From Thuidium tamariscinum (taxonomy: Eukaryota; Streptophyta; Bryopsida; Hypnales; Thuidiaceae): a stretch of 64,000 nt of DNA. The DNA lies in contig OX344752.2 in the NCBI GenBank assembly GCA_947034885.2, positions 22,777,386 through 22,841,385 of the forward strand. Direction: 5' to 3'. Shown here one piece after another: positions 1 to 11,293 of this stretch (position 1 is its first letter; each line of letters begins with the position of its first letter). The position numbers and the translations under genes were made by a program. The notes under the pieces were generated by a model. It made no database searches. It had not been told where the DNA came from and worked only from the letters and a program-made list of their open reading frames with translations.

Positions 1-5
1 TGTAG

Positions 6-617
6 ATGAAGTGGGAACAAAAGGAAGTTAGCCTTTTTCGAAGGCATAAGGCAAAGTTGGCATGGACCTTGGTGTACGTGACTCACCTCATGCACCAATC
101 ATCAGTGCTACACAATGACTTATCTCCGAGAAATGTATTGTTGCACTATCCTGATTATTCAAATGAAATAATCAACATTGGGATTTGTGATTTCGAAATT
201 ACAAGCCGTGTAAACGAAAAAGCCCCATCGCATTATGGATATCCTACCAAGGAAGAGACACGGAAGCAACAAGAGGGACGATGGTGGGTGGCTCCAGAGT
301 TGTTTTATACATTTGGACCTCCTAATTCGGATACAAGCATACCAATTATGCAATCGAGGCATAAATATACAAAGCAGTCAGACTCGTATTCTATTGGAAA
401 GCTGGTGGAAGCTATGAAGATTGGGGATATGTATCCTTTTGACAAAGAGACATTCACAACGATGGATGCATGTAGGTATTTTGCTATGAAGGTGGGCCAA
501 CTCAAAAATGAAGATCTGAAGGAGAGACCAACATGTACCGAGGTGGTGAATTTGGTCATGGGGCCTCCATGGTATATGAAGCCTCCAACATTTGTATTGC
601 GCGATTCCCCCCTGTAG
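6..617 (+). CDS. Protein kinase-like C-lobe, 3' exon (5' part outside window)
   Basis: The 203-residue frame reads as the C-terminal lobe of a protein kinase. The catalytic loop is HNDLSPRN (about residues 36-43), where HND replaces the usual HRD but the catalytic Asp and the Asn are kept. The metal-binding motif is DFE instead of DFG (about residue 62). VAPELFY stands for the APE motif, SDSYSIGKL for subdomain IX and ERPT for subdomain XI. The glycine loop and the VAIK lysine are missing and must lie left of the window. Bases 1-5 end in TAG, which can be a splice acceptor, so this is probably the last coding exon rather than a true start. The stop is TAG at 615-617. The changed HRD and DFG motifs suggest weak or absent catalytic activity, but HND/DFE variants cannot be judged without the N-lobe. 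Substrate and pathway are unknown. Confidence 0.7.
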   Translation: MKWEQKEVSLFRRHKAKLAWTLVYVTHLMHQSSVLHNDLSPRNVLLHYPDYSNEIINIGICDFEITSRVNEKAPSHYGYPTKEETRKQQEGRWWVAPELFYTFGPPNSDTSIPIMQSRHKYTKQSDSYSIGKLVEAMKIGDMYPFDKETFTTMDACRYFAMKVGQLKNEDLKERPTCTEVVNLVMGPPWYMKPPTFVLRDSPL

Positions 618-2115
618 TGATGAATGCATTAGTTGAAGGCAAATTGTTGAGCCATTAGAAGAAATTGTTGGCAACAATGTGAGCCTATCATTTTGTATTA
701 CTATACACGAATATATAAATTTTTTTTTTGGCAAAACAAAGTGTACAAACCATTGCCTTCCATGCATTGTATTTTAAAAGTTAAAATACAATTTATCTTG
801 GAGTCAAATTTGTCTTCACTGTGAGTTGAAATGTCATATGACATGTTTGTATCATAAGATCACCTTTTTGGGGAGTATGGGGAAAGAATATATTACTCAG
901 GCTTTATGCTCACAAATTTCATGCTCATGCCTCATGGCTCTTAGCTCACAAGCTCTTTGTTGCAAGCTCTCATACTAGTGTCGTTGAAAGTGAACGTGTT
1001 CAAATTACTTGTTAAATTGTGTTAAAGGATTTTCATTATTTTGTCATATTATTAAATAGTCACTTGATTGCTTGAAGTCAATGACATTGACAATGTTTGT
1101 TGGCCCTTTAGTGTGCAATTTTTTTTCCAATAATAGACAATACTGAGTAAAATTACAATTCCCAAAATGTTATAGGTTTTTATTGTCCATAATACTCTAT
1201 AGTATAAGGGATTTTTTTCCTCTAGTAATTTACATCCTTAATTGATTGACTGACATTAATTGATTGACTTACATGATTGACTAGTGTCTAGTGCATGTAT
1301 TCAGAATTGGAATTTTCTTGTAAAAATTTCCGATCATCATGAATTCATGAAGAAAGCTTAAAAGAAACTAATATTCAATACTTAATCCTTGAAGGGCAAA
1401 GGGGGACATAATGTACCCACTCAAAATTTTCAATGACAAATTCCTGATAGGGCAAAACTAATTTAAGTCTTCATTCTTAATATACAAAGAAAACTTTAAT
1501 TTTATTTTCAAATTTTATTTATAAGAAATCTGAAAAATATTAAATTCAACCTAGAGTTCTAGAATTATAGTGTGAATGTATGATAGAAAAATACCAAATA
1601 ATTAGAATGATTCCAATTTTTTGGGAAGATGTTTCTAATTATAGAATGATAATAAAGATTTATAAAAATTGGAAATTTACACATATGTAGTTTTTATAAA
1701 AATGTTAAGATCCAATTTGGCCAATTTCCCTATTTTTTACAAATTGGAAAATAAAAGTGCCTATTTCCATGAGCCATTTATACTTTTCTAGTTCACCACT
1801 TCACCTACTTAGAAACCTTTTCTACACTTTTCCTTCATCGGATATCTTCTTCTTGAAGAAATATACATTCACTATATTTTTTATATTTTTTAAAAATTGT
1901 TTTTGTATTTTGAAAGTACTCCCGGAAAATCAAGAGTACTATGGCCAAAGTGTACTAAAACTGGTCAATCTTTCTTGAACTTACGATAAATGGTCTACAA
2001 CATAAAATTCTTTGAAAGATCTAACATGTTGAATACTTGAATTAAAATTTGAACAATTTTAATTAAAAGAAAGTTGTTGAACTTGTCAAAATTTAGACAA
2101 TTTTTTCAATTTAGA
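618..2115. other. AT-rich intergenic DNA, no gene seen
   Basis: There is no convincing coding frame or structural RNA. The sequence is strongly AT-rich with many homopolymer runs. The open frame at 1757-1978 is low-complexity and starts with no supporting context. Confidence 0.5.
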
Positions 2116-3131
2116 ACAAATTCCAAGAAGCTCAAAATAGGCCTTGCCGCCTTGGGCATTTAGGAGGTAATGACTTTACGTGTGGAGAAGTTTCTTGTGC
2201 CATTCCATGTTTGATAGTTTTGCTATAGATCTTGAATAAAGTACAAGATTTCAATTTAAAAATTTCAAATGGAATCAAAATTTAATTCCAAATATTCGGT
2301 TTTGTTACCTTTTATGAATACCTAATTGGTTAAGTTTGAATGTCAAAATGAAGTTATAAATTTGTAATGGGAGAAACCAAGAAAATATTGAAAGGCACTA
2401 TATTTTTTTATTTTCTTTAATGATTTTAGATTGGCTTATTGACATATTGGATATTTGGATGAGAAAATGGAGTTTGTCATCATGCTTTACAAAAATTTGT
2501 TTATTACATTTTGGAAGAATGGATGTGAATTTATTTATTCATGGCATATTTAACTTCTTTAACTTATATAAAATTATAGATTGAATTCCTTTATTTTGTT
2601 TTATTTGCAATATTTTCAAAGAAGGAAGAAAATGATAGATAGTACTCAACTATGTTGTTTAGAAATCATTTAAACCATAGGGATGGTCAATTATGTTATT
2701 CCATCAACACTTTCTTGCCATTTTGGCATGTACAATCATTTTCTACCTTTGCCTATTTACAATTTATTTCCCTTATCATATATAATTTGAATAGTTTTAA
2801 AATCTTTTAATACATTATCAAATTTATTTTTTCCTAAATATAGAAGAAGACTACTATTTTTTAACTACTTGCGAAACCATTTCTAGATACATGAGAGGTT
2901 CCTCAGAAATAAATTATTGAAAAGAGATATCTTTTTTTTGGTGACCTATTGAAGTTCTATCTTCAAAGATTATAGAAAGTTACAACACAAAGGATTTTTC
3001 GATTTCAACCATACAAAATTCTTACAAATTAGGGACTTCACGACTTCAGGGGATGCTAACTTCAAAGAAGTCACTGAACTAATCATTAACCAGTAAATGC
3101 CCAGGGCCTATTTTGAGCTTCTTTGAATTTG
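2116..3131. repeat. Diverged inverted repeat flanking about 0.9 kb
   Basis: Arm 1 (2116-2172) and arm 2 (3084-3131) are inverted copies. Both contain AGAAGCTCAAAATAGGCC on one strand and share TTGGGCATTTA or CTGGGCATTTA, followed by GGTTAATG-like ends. The segment between the arms has no coding frame. It could be a decayed non-autonomous DNA transposon or two unrelated insertions of one repeat. No target duplication was found. Confidence 0.35.
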
Positions 3132-3339
3132 CTTTCATTAAAACGGAATGTAAACATTTTCATAAGTTTTTTTTATTTCACTTTGATTAAAAATGACAAG
3201 TTCAAATTAAACATAATCATCAAAGGTTGCATAGGAAAAAGATATATCACTTCTAGAGTGAAAGACTATAATATTTGATAATGAAGGTGTTAAAACAACA
3301 AAAGTACTACTATTTTCCAAAACCCTAAAGCCCTAAACC

Positions 3340-3560
3340 CGAAGGCGCGGTCGCCCAGCCGCGGTCGCCCATCCCGCGAATGCGCACCCGCGGTCGCCCA
3401 TCCGCGGTCGCACTCGCGCACGTCCAGCCGCGGTCGCACCACGCGAACACGCACCTTCCTGGACCCGCGGTCGCCTTGAATGCGCAGTCGCCCTTGCGCA
3501 CGCGCCCTAGGCGACTGTGGGTACTTAAGCAGTCGCCCCGACCCGTAGTCCACCTCCCTT
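3340..3560 (+). promoter_or_regulatory. GC-rich array of GCGGTCGCC boxes upstream of gene A
   Basis: A sharp GC-rich island in AT-rich DNA. It holds about eight copies of a GGTCGC[C/A] or AGTCGCCC box, usually in the context CCGCGGTCGCCC. A TATA-like TACTTAAG follows at about 3520-3527. The same boxes occur upstream of gene B (about 23000-23280), so the array belongs to the element family rather than to the locus. A promoter role is inferred from position: it lies about 300 bp before the ATG of gene A. CG density also makes it a likely methylation target. Confidence 0.5.
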
Positions 3561-3868
3561 GCTTTGCGCATTGACCTTCACCCACTTAGATGTGGCTGAT
3601 TGCGTGTTCGTGAGCAAGGGATTCCATACTTCACGCCAGGATTTGATTGCCATTTTCGCGCTCGAGCTCTGCACATGCTTGGCATACTGTTGTGTATGTG
3701 AATGTGTCCTTTTTTTTAATAAAAAAAACATTTTGTAAATGCATATAGGTTTGTAAATGTGAAGTTTGCTTGTTCTAGGGATTTAGGTTTTTAGAAAAGA
3801 ACATTTTAGTCGTAGAACAATTAGTTAAGTTAACCATAGAGTAGCATAGTACTCAGGTAGCAATAGTT

Positions 3869-5365
3869 ATGGAGGATGAGACTGGAGCAGCCCAGCCTAG
3901 TACAGGCAAACCATTGACTTCACCACAGAAGAGGGCAGCTCGAGACAAGGATCGTAAAAGGAAGGAGAAAGGTCACAAGAAGCGAGTGCCTCTCCTTCAA
4001 CATCCAAAAATCAAGGCTTTTTTGGGTTGGAGGACTGAACCTGAGCCTTGGACTTACAAAACAGTCAACAAATATGTTGATTGGTGCCACATCAACAAAT
4101 TGTTTCCACATTGGCGCCACAAGATTCATCTGGGGCAAAACAAGGCCAATCTTGCATATTGCAAAGATGAAGACTTCATACTCAGATGCTTGGAAGTATG
4201 GATGAGGTTGTATGGGGAGCCCAAGCCGTATAGAAACGACAATTTCTGTTTCTTCCTGGTCCAAATGGTGTATGCTGAAAACATATTGAAGAAAAAAGTG
4301 GATTGGTCAACATTGAAGGGGCTTCTAGTTGAAGACCATCTGGAAGAAGCATCTATTGTAGCAGAAGGTGAAACAATTGATGTGAAGAAGTCATTGGCAC
4401 GAGTGAAGCCTGGGAAGTTAGCTGTTTTGGATGAAGAGGTAGTATGGTCGCCTAATTCTAGCTCGGATGAACACACCCATGAATACGATGGGTATAATTT
4501 CCAGAGCGACGATGAGGATGTTGGCATGGGCAACCAGAAAAAGGCCTTGGAGTTGGAACTTGCCAAGAAAGGCAAAAGAAAGGTGGAGGACCGAGAGACT
4601 CCATCAAACATCCAAAAACAAGTCAGGGAAGGTCACGAGCATATGGGAGTAGGCTAAAAAATTGTTGAAGGCCACCAAGATGGGAGACAAGGTGATGAAG
4701 AAGAGAGTGTGCACGTTATAGAGGCTCAATTAGATTCAGCAATTGTGGCCTTGGATTTGGTGAAAAAAGATGTGTCAGAATTGCGCCAAATAAGAGCACT
4801 GGAACTTAGTGCTGGCACAACTGCACACGCCATGCCTATGTTGAAGGAAGAGAAAAAGGCCATAGACAGGGCCATCTCTGAAAATGACGAGCGCCTAGCT
4901 TCTATGAAAAAAAGTAGAGATCATTATTACAAGAAGAAACAAGAGAAGCGTGGACACCCAATGGACGTGTATGCCATACTTCAACAGAAATTGAGAATTC
5001 TTGAACGCGAACGTTGGCGGGTGCACAATGACGTAAGAGTCCTCAATCGGCAAATAGATGAGGAAGAAAAGACCAACTACGTTGCTGCTCTACAATGTGC
5101 CTCAGAGCTAGATTTTCTCGCTATGGCTCCTGAATACGGTACCACAGAAGAAGAAGTATCAGTATTGCGGAAGCTTGTTAAGCTACATGAGAAGAAATTT
5201 GTGGAATCAGTGAAAGAGGTGGGACAACTGGATTCACAAATTCAATTTGAGCGCGCTTGGATGAAGTGGAAAGTGCGTACTACAGTTGGAGGTGTTACTC
5301 GTAAAGACCTTGAAGAGATAGGTCCAGAACCCAAAGAAGAAGATTTTTGTAATACCACACGTTGA
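3869..5365 (+). pseudogene. Transposon-type gene A: conserved N-terminal domain plus coiled coil, one in-frame stop
   Basis: Two open stretches in one frame are joined only by a TAA at 4655-4657. The first (3869-4657, 262 aa) has a basic start and then a conserved domain: FLGW, EPWTY, YVDWCHINKLFPHWRH, NKANLAYC and KKKVDWSTLK. The same motifs occur in the same order in gene B (22359-22832 minus). The second stretch (to 5365) is highly charged and heptad-like, a probable coiled coil. The domain looks like the plant transposon-protein / plant mobile-domain type proteins found in many plant repeats; that link is from memory of the family and needs a profile search. Function is unknown. The coding sense continues cleanly after the stop, so this is either a recently decayed gene or one expressed in two parts. 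No frameshift was seen. Confidence 0.6.
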
Positions 5366-7205
5366 AGTGAAGTATAATAGGGTTTTACTTTGATTTTGCG
5401 TTTTGGACAAGTGGGTCTTATTCTAGGATGTAATTTTTTTGTAATTAATGTAAAAAGCAATTTTCGGGAAAAATGTGCAAGTCGTGAGGATATTTTATTG
5501 AAGATGTGAAATAGTATTATGATAGTTTAGGACATAACCACTTGAATAATTGTTCCACCAATTGAAAACCCTATCCAAATCAATATAAAATCAACTATTT
5601 TTTGTTGTTTAGGACATTGTAATGACAAATGTTAATTTATAAAAAAGAACACATAATGATTAACTTCTAAAGGAGGAATGTCAAATTTTTCCAAAAATTA
5701 CTTTGTGGTGCCATTTGTGTTGCATTCATCCAAAAGAAGAAACTTTACTTGCCTAAGATCATGTGGTGAAATGTTTAGGAAGTTTGACCGCACAAATTGA
5801 AAGATATGGCCATCGAAAGTTCAAAATAAAGTTTTCCGAGATGCAATCCCTATAAATGGAGAATACAAAATACTAATTACATTCATTTGATAGAAGAAAT
5901 ACTTCATGTTTTTATGGTGGAACGAAAGTGGAGTTTTAAGAAAAATAAATTAGTACATTCGAAATTTCCAATTGTGGTAATAATAAAAAAATTATGATAT
6001 TTTTTAGCAAACTTTGATAATCTTTTTGGCATAGTAAATTAACATTGATAAAAAGATAACTTTCTAAAAAAATTTGTGTGATAAAGTTCACTTATTTTTT
6101 CCCAAAATCCGTATGAGAATTGAGATTTCAAGCTTCTAATCAAAAGTAATGTGCAAAAATCATAGAAGGCTTCAAAGGCCCAAAAATTACCAAAAACTTC
6201 AACATTATTTCTCCTTTTTATCCATAAATTTTGAAATAAAGATCCAAATGTCAAATCAATTTTTGGACATTTAATTGAACTTCAATTCAAACCTTTTATT
6301 GGTTTAGAAATTTCCTTCAAAAATTCATTTATTATACCTAATGGATGTCCGAAGTGTGTTGATTTGGTTTCAAATTATATGGTTTCTAATTATAACATGG
6401 ATTCTAAACTTTTTAGAGAATTCAAATAATACGTGATTTTTTGAAAAATGAATCTATATTTGTACAATCCTTGGTTTACAGATACATTTGCCTATGGTTT
6501 TCAAATAACATAAAATTAGGAAAATTAATTTTTCTCTAATATGTCAATGAACAATGAATTATGGAAAAACAAAATTCAAAAGACATATTTAGTCTATATT
6601 ATTCCATAAAAGTATGTATGTTAAAAAAAATTTGAACCTTCAACTTCTCTCATTGTTCATTTTTCGATATTTATCATATAAATTATTAGAATAAAAAAAT
6701 GCGGTCTTCTTGTATAGGATTTAATGAACGAAGTACCTTTCTTTCATTCAAAAATAAAATCGACGTAGGCTACTCCTTTCAATGATCCAACATGAAAGAG
6801 TATTTTGTTATAAAACAAGAATAAAAAACAAATCAATTTCCTTAATACAAAGATTCAATTTGTATTTATAGAAATGAAGCCATTCACTATTTAGACAAGT
6901 GCAAACAATAGAATTTCTACACAGTAAGGTAAAGCCGAAAAAAAAGTATATATTAAAAAAAAGGTAACACAAAATTGTTATGAAATAACAATTAATGAAG
7001 AAAACCTACTAGAATCCATCAAATAAAACTATAACAATAACAAATAGGCTAATACTTCACAATGCAAATAGTGATGAAGTTCCATCGTATTATCGTATAA
7101 GAAGACTCTAAGAGCCTTCTTTTATATATATAGTATGATGAAAAGTCACAAGTGACCTAGATGATTACGAGGCTAGCTATAGAACCATAGTTAGCATCTT
7201 AAACC
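5366..7205. other. AT-rich intergenic DNA with one dispersed repeat
   Basis: No gene seen. The segment at about 5700-5850 resembles 37440-37620: both share TAAGATCATGTGGTGAAA and GAAGTTTGACCG with similar flanks, so it is a dispersed repeat of unknown class. Confidence 0.45.
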
Positions 7206-8937
7206 CTAAACATTTGGGTCTTCATGTGCATTGCTTGATTCACCACGCTCGTGGTTGGATGATTCTCCAACCACAAGTTTGCGCTTGGCGCGAGTGCGTG
7301 AAGCTGGTCCATTCGCATTTAGAATGGATTCTAAGACGTTGGAATCCTTCAAGGCTTGGAGGGTCCTCATGGTCTGTGGAAAGTGTTTCTCCAATAAATA
7401 GTCAACTGTTTGACTCGTGTAGTAGGGCCCATATGTAGAGTCCAACAATGCCATACTAGTAAGATCTTCTTCAGAGGCATTTGCAGTCTGGTCGCACACT
7501 CTTTTTCCTTCAAAATCCCAACGGTGACATTCCGGATGACGTCCCTACATGAAGCTTTGTGATTGTTTATCGAAAAATCCACCAAGGCATTGGAAAAAAA
7601 ATGCCCTCCGTCCCTCGTTCTGTGGACCGTTTCCCATGAGCTTGGATGCAACTTGCACGATCTCTTCTGGGTCAGTTTCCCAATTCAATTGAGAACTATC
7701 TGTGCCCTTTTCTTGATCATGTTGGCCTTGTCGCCAACTCCAAATCAAGTCTCGGCCCCATAATCTGGTCTCCGGAGTTGTATCACCTGTGTGTTCCCAA
7801 GAGGGCGGCATATATGTCATCAAATTGAACAAGGCGTATAAACGATCATGGAATGGGGCTGAACAAATAACACAACGTCTCCGTATGAGGCATTGTGTAA
7901 TTAGACATTGAGGATGGTATACGTGCACGCATGATCCAAGTGCCCATCCTCCTTCAGGGCCGAAGGATTCTTGACATATAGGACATTTTGTATGGTCCAA
8001 AACAAAAGTTGCTGGCTTTGGCCACAGAAGTTGTCGTTGTTTCTCATCTACATGGCACGACATCTGGTTTTTGTGGTCCCAACCAAGCTGTGTCTAATTG
8101 ATTCCTTCATTTCCAGGGGTGTTCAACATAGGCATATTCTCAGGAAACATGTCCTCCATAAATGCCCACGATGTGAGTCCATTCTCACGTTTAGGGGCAT
8201 TTGCGACGAAGTTCTTTGAAATTTTGTCCAACTCCTTCGCAACTTGCTGTGATCTGTCCACGAAGAGAATGCACGCAACCTTCTAGTGATAGTATGTTGC
8301 TGCCAACTCATTCAATTGTGCACGAAGCATCTTGTTTTCCTCTCGAAGGCCTAGTTTCTTCGGAGATGGTACCGGTACGGGGAGTGGAAGTGAAGGAAAT
8401 GAAAGTGAATCTTGAGTCTCGTGAACACCATCTGCCCCCACGATAGCATCTTCCGTGACGGTAGGGAAAATCGTAGATGGCAATACTGAAGAACGTTTGA
8501 CACGCTTGCCAGGAGAAGTATACTGAATGAGACCGCTAGTGAGGTCTTCCACAACCCTCTCCAAATGATGGGGATCATGTTCAATGAAACCTTCGTCCAT
8601 ATCTGACAAAGTAATCGTCTCATGTTGTTTTTGTCGAAGGCGTTGAAGTTCTTTGGCTTGTTTTGAGATGAGAGCATTCTTCTGATCCAAATTTGATTGC
8701 AATTTCTTCACATCAGATTGGAGTGAAGCAATTGTCGTGTCTTTGGTCTTCAAGAGGTCAAGAGCCTTATTGAGAGCCGTGGTTGAATCCCCTTGAGCTA
8801 AAAGAACAGGAACGCTCGCATCCACAGGCGTTTCATCATTCGGTTCGAAGTCGAAGACATCGGTCGCATTTTGCAGTGGTAATGATGGACTGCGAACTGT
8901 TGCTGAGGTCAATCCAAGTCCGATTTGATTCGGCGAG
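7206..8937 (-). pseudogene. Gene B, C-terminal part: coiled coil and RING-H2 finger
   Basis: This is the downstream part of a minus-strand transposon-type gene; its start is at 22832, beyond the gypsy insertion. Across the insertion, counting the 5-bp duplication once, the frame is continuous. From the insertion the frame gives an acidic linker, then a coiled coil (about 8800-8620 and near 8330-8290). A RING-H2 finger follows at 7985-7863 with spacing C-x2-C-x14-C-x-H-x2-H-x2-C-x10-C-x2-C, which fits the zinc ligands of RING-type ubiquitin ligases. The tail after it is charged. Internal in-frame stops are TAG 8285-8283, TAG 8096-8094 and TAG 7547-7545; sense-like protein continues after each, to the end at 7206. 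No frameshift was seen. If ever expressed intact it would be a RING-type E3-like protein fused to a transposon domain. The present copy is dead by insertion and stops. Confidence 0.6.
8933..8937. repeat. Left target-site duplication GCGAG
   Basis: GCGAG directly abuts the TGTGGC start of the 5' LTR and is repeated at 22085-22089 right after the 3' LTR end. A 5-bp duplication is standard for Ty3/gypsy integrases. Confidence 0.95.
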
Positions 8938-9257
8938 TGTGGCAAGACATATTTTTGATCTTTCCATTTAAAGTCAGTATGGAGCGGAAAGTGGAAAATT
9001 TAGCAACCGGATTTGTTCAGGGAATGGGTAAGATCCAGAAGTAGTACCAGATAATGTTGTAGAGACCGGGGGCAGAATAATTCCGGTTTATTACGACGGA
9101 ATACCGGAACGGAAAAATTCCGGACCCTACAGAACGGATTCTATCCGGATTAAGTCCCAGAACGGAACGGATGATTTCCGGACTTGGACCGATCGGATGA
9201 GAACGGGAACGGATGATCAGGAACGGAAGACCGGATCCATTTCTGGAAACTATATAA
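8938..9257 (+). promoter_or_regulatory. U3 promoter of 5' LTR with CGGA/TCCG motif cluster and TATA box
   Basis: The TATA box TATATAA is at 9251-9257, so transcription probably starts near 9280. The 250 bp before it are dense in AACGGA, CCGGA and TTCCGG boxes in both orientations. The LTR gene starts about 355 bp downstream. The 3' LTR carries the same box at 18775-18781. Confidence 0.7.
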
Positions 9258-9610
9258 GGCCTGACATTTTCAGTTGGCCCATTTGCTCTCAGGCGCTTCG
9301 TTGTGTGTTTTTCAACCCTCAGCGTTTTCCGCCTTTTCTGTGAGTTGGTTTTCCGCGCGTGTTTGGTGGCGCAATTTTCTGTGACGCGGCTGTCAGTGGT
9401 AGCGCCTGGTACTTGTCAGGGCGGGCGATTGTCAGTGTGCGCGGGTTTCAGACGGTGTGCCCAGGCGCTGGTGTGCGTGGGAAGACTGTGTGTGTGTTTT
9501 TGTGCAGGTGATTGTTACGGGCGGTTTAGTTTTGTCTGTCATTGTGAGTGTGTGTGAGGAACGGGACGTGCGGCTAGGAGAGAAGTGAGGTAGTTTTCCG
9601 GATAGTTGCC

Positions 9611-10561
9611 ATGCCGCAGCTACGCCGGAAGAGAACCGAGTCCACTACACCCCCACCCTCAGGGATAAAACTAAAGAAAGTAGTTCCGCTCATTCCTACT
9701 ACAGAGCCGGAGAAAGGCAACTTGATGGCGGACTTGACCACCATGGGGTGTCTAGGGTTAGCAGAGATATCCTGGGGTTTCAAGGAGGAGCGGATGGTGA
9801 AGGAGCTGAAGGGCAAGGTGTCGAATCAGTTCGACAACACGGCGCGGGGAATGCCGCACAAATGGACGGAGGCGCACTGGAGGGCCGTATACGGGTTCAA
9901 ACACCAGGGGCACGGACCGGCCGGGAGGAAGGTAGACTTCCTCCAAAACAAGTTCAGTGGCACCCCTCACCCGAAGGACGGATACCGGATCATGGACTGC
10001 AACGAAGACAGGCATAGGCGCCTGTTGAAGTTTCTGCTTCCGATCCTTCATCCGGAGAAACCAACCCGGATCACGATCGGCCTGGCCAACACCATTTTCG
10101 GTGCGCTGATCGGAGACCGGAAAGTGGACTGGGGCCGGATCATACAGGACCTGATCGCCCGGTTACTGAAGAACCTCGGAGGGAGTAGGGCAACTCCGAT
10201 CTCCCCATACCTCTTCCACCTCTACCACCATCTACAGCTCCTTTCGGATACGGAAGAGAAGACGTGGCACACCCAGAAGATAGTCTTGACGTACGGGGAG
10301 ACGTCAACGGATGATGAGGAGGGCTCCGAGTCCGAGACAGAGCGGGAGGACTCGGATAAGGAAGAGGAACCGGAAGTTCCGCTCGTGAAGCGGCAGAAGA
10401 CCACACCGCCGAACACGAGGGGATCTCCTCCGGTCCGACACAATCCGGGAACGGAAGGCAGAGCGGGACCATCCGAACCGGGTCAGGCCGAACCACCAAC
10501 AGAGGAAACGGATCCCAGTGATCCGTTCGTGCAACTGACGGAAATCCTGTGCAACATCTGA
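9611..10561 (+). CDS. LTR-encoded protein, N-terminal part (5' LTR copy)
   Basis: 316 codons starting at ATG 9611. The first half is a folded-looking region with LLKFLLPILHPEK, then GLANTIFGAL and DRKVDWGRII (about residues 140-185). The last motif and its spacing resemble KKKVDWSTLK in gene A and KKEVDWSTIK in gene B, so a distant common domain of the plant transposon-protein type is likely (inference). The second half is acidic, proline-rich and disordered. It ends at TGA 10559-10561, and the same frame stays open beyond the stop to 11293. It is in the same sense as gag-pol and is driven by the LTR's own promoter. Function is unknown; a regulatory or anti-silencing role is possible but unproven. 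Confidence 0.6.
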   Translation: MPQLRRKRTESTTPPPSGIKLKKVVPLIPTTEPEKGNLMADLTTMGCLGLAEISWGFKEERMVKELKGKVSNQFDNTARGMPHKWTEAHWRAVYGFKHQGHGPAGRKVDFLQNKFSGTPHPKDGYRIMDCNEDRHRRLLKFLLPILHPEKPTRITIGLANTIFGALIGDRKVDWGRIIQDLIARLLKNLGGSRATPISPYLFHLYHHLQLLSDTEEKTWHTQKIVLTYGETSTDDEEGSESETEREDSDKEEEPEVPLVKRQKTTPPNTRGSPPVRHNPGTEGRAGPSEPGQAEPPTEETDPSDPFVQLTEILCNI

Positions 10562-11293
10562 GCGGATTGGGAGGTCAAGCGGATCGTCCTGGAGAATATC
10601 GCGGAGATGGTCAATGGCAGACCGGATCATACTCTCCCGACCGTGGTAGGGAATTGCATCGCCTCGCCTACGGATCTCGCCAAGATGGAGGAGGAAAACC
10701 GGAAACTTCAGGAGGAAGTTGACGGTTTGAAGGCGGAGCTCCTTGTTCTCAGGGACAACGAGGCCGCTACCAAGGAGATGGCGGCGGAGACCGTCAAATT
10801 GGCGGAGCACGTGAAGGCAACATTCGGGGAACCCGGATCGGCTGTCATCCGGGCTCAACTGTTTGACGAAGAGGTGCACAAGGAGAAGAAACTATCCGGA
10901 AGCCGGATAGTCCGGATTCTGTCCGACTTCTCCGAAAAGGTGGAGACGACTTTGGTGAAGGTTCGGGAGGCGGCCGAACGGATGGAAGACTGTAGCCGGA
11001 GACTGACGGAAATTCCGGTCAGACTCTCCGATCTGTCTCTACCGGATATTTCCGAAGGGTTGCCTCAGAGACCAGGGAAGGACAGGACGCCGCAATCCAA
11101 GAAGTCAGGGCGAGCGTCAACGGGCAACCGGGAGGCGGCAATTCAGTTGTCGGAGTCTCCCGCGAGTCCGATTACTGGAGCTCCGGTTGCAACAGACGGA
11201 GAACGGAATCGGAACCTCACCGAGGTCTTCGAGCAGATCAGTAGGGCGGAAAGCCCGACTATAGGATCTAGGGTAGCGGAGCCGGATACGTAG
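10562..11293 (+). CDS. LTR-encoded protein, C-terminal coiled-coil part (5' LTR copy)
   Basis: This frame continues directly from the TGA at 10559-10561. The first ATG is 10607 (228 aa). It contains a long heptad-rich coiled coil (MEEENRKLQEEVDGLKAELL and following) and a second helical stretch (SDFSEKVETTLVKVREAAERM), then a serine/proline-rich tail ending at 11293. It is either a separate small protein or the C-terminal half of a longer product made by suppression of the TGA. The stop and both halves are kept in both LTRs. The LTRs arise from one template, so this shows only that the parent copy already had the stop. Confidence 0.5.
   Translation, partial: ADWEVKRIVLENIAEMVNGRPDHTLPTVVGNCIASPTDLAKMEEENRKLQEEVDGLKAELLVLRDNEAATKEMAAETVKLAEHVKATFGEPGSAVIRAQLFDEEVHKEKKLSGSRIVRILSDFSEKVETTLVKVREAAERMEDCSRRLTEIPVRLSDLSLPDISEGLPQRPGKDRTPQSKKSGRASTGNREAAIQLSESPASPITGAPVATDGERNRNLTEVFEQISRAESPTIGSRVAEPDT

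Noticed and set aside
3340..5365. Gene A as a solo LTR of a gypsy-like element
   Set aside because: No TG...CA ends with a flanking 5-bp duplication could be found, although the layout is LTR-like.
10140..10879. Long minus-strand frames inside the LTR gene (119 and 191 codons), repeated in the 3' LTR
   Set aside because: They lie opposite a better-supported coding frame and result from its codon bias; they contain no domain.
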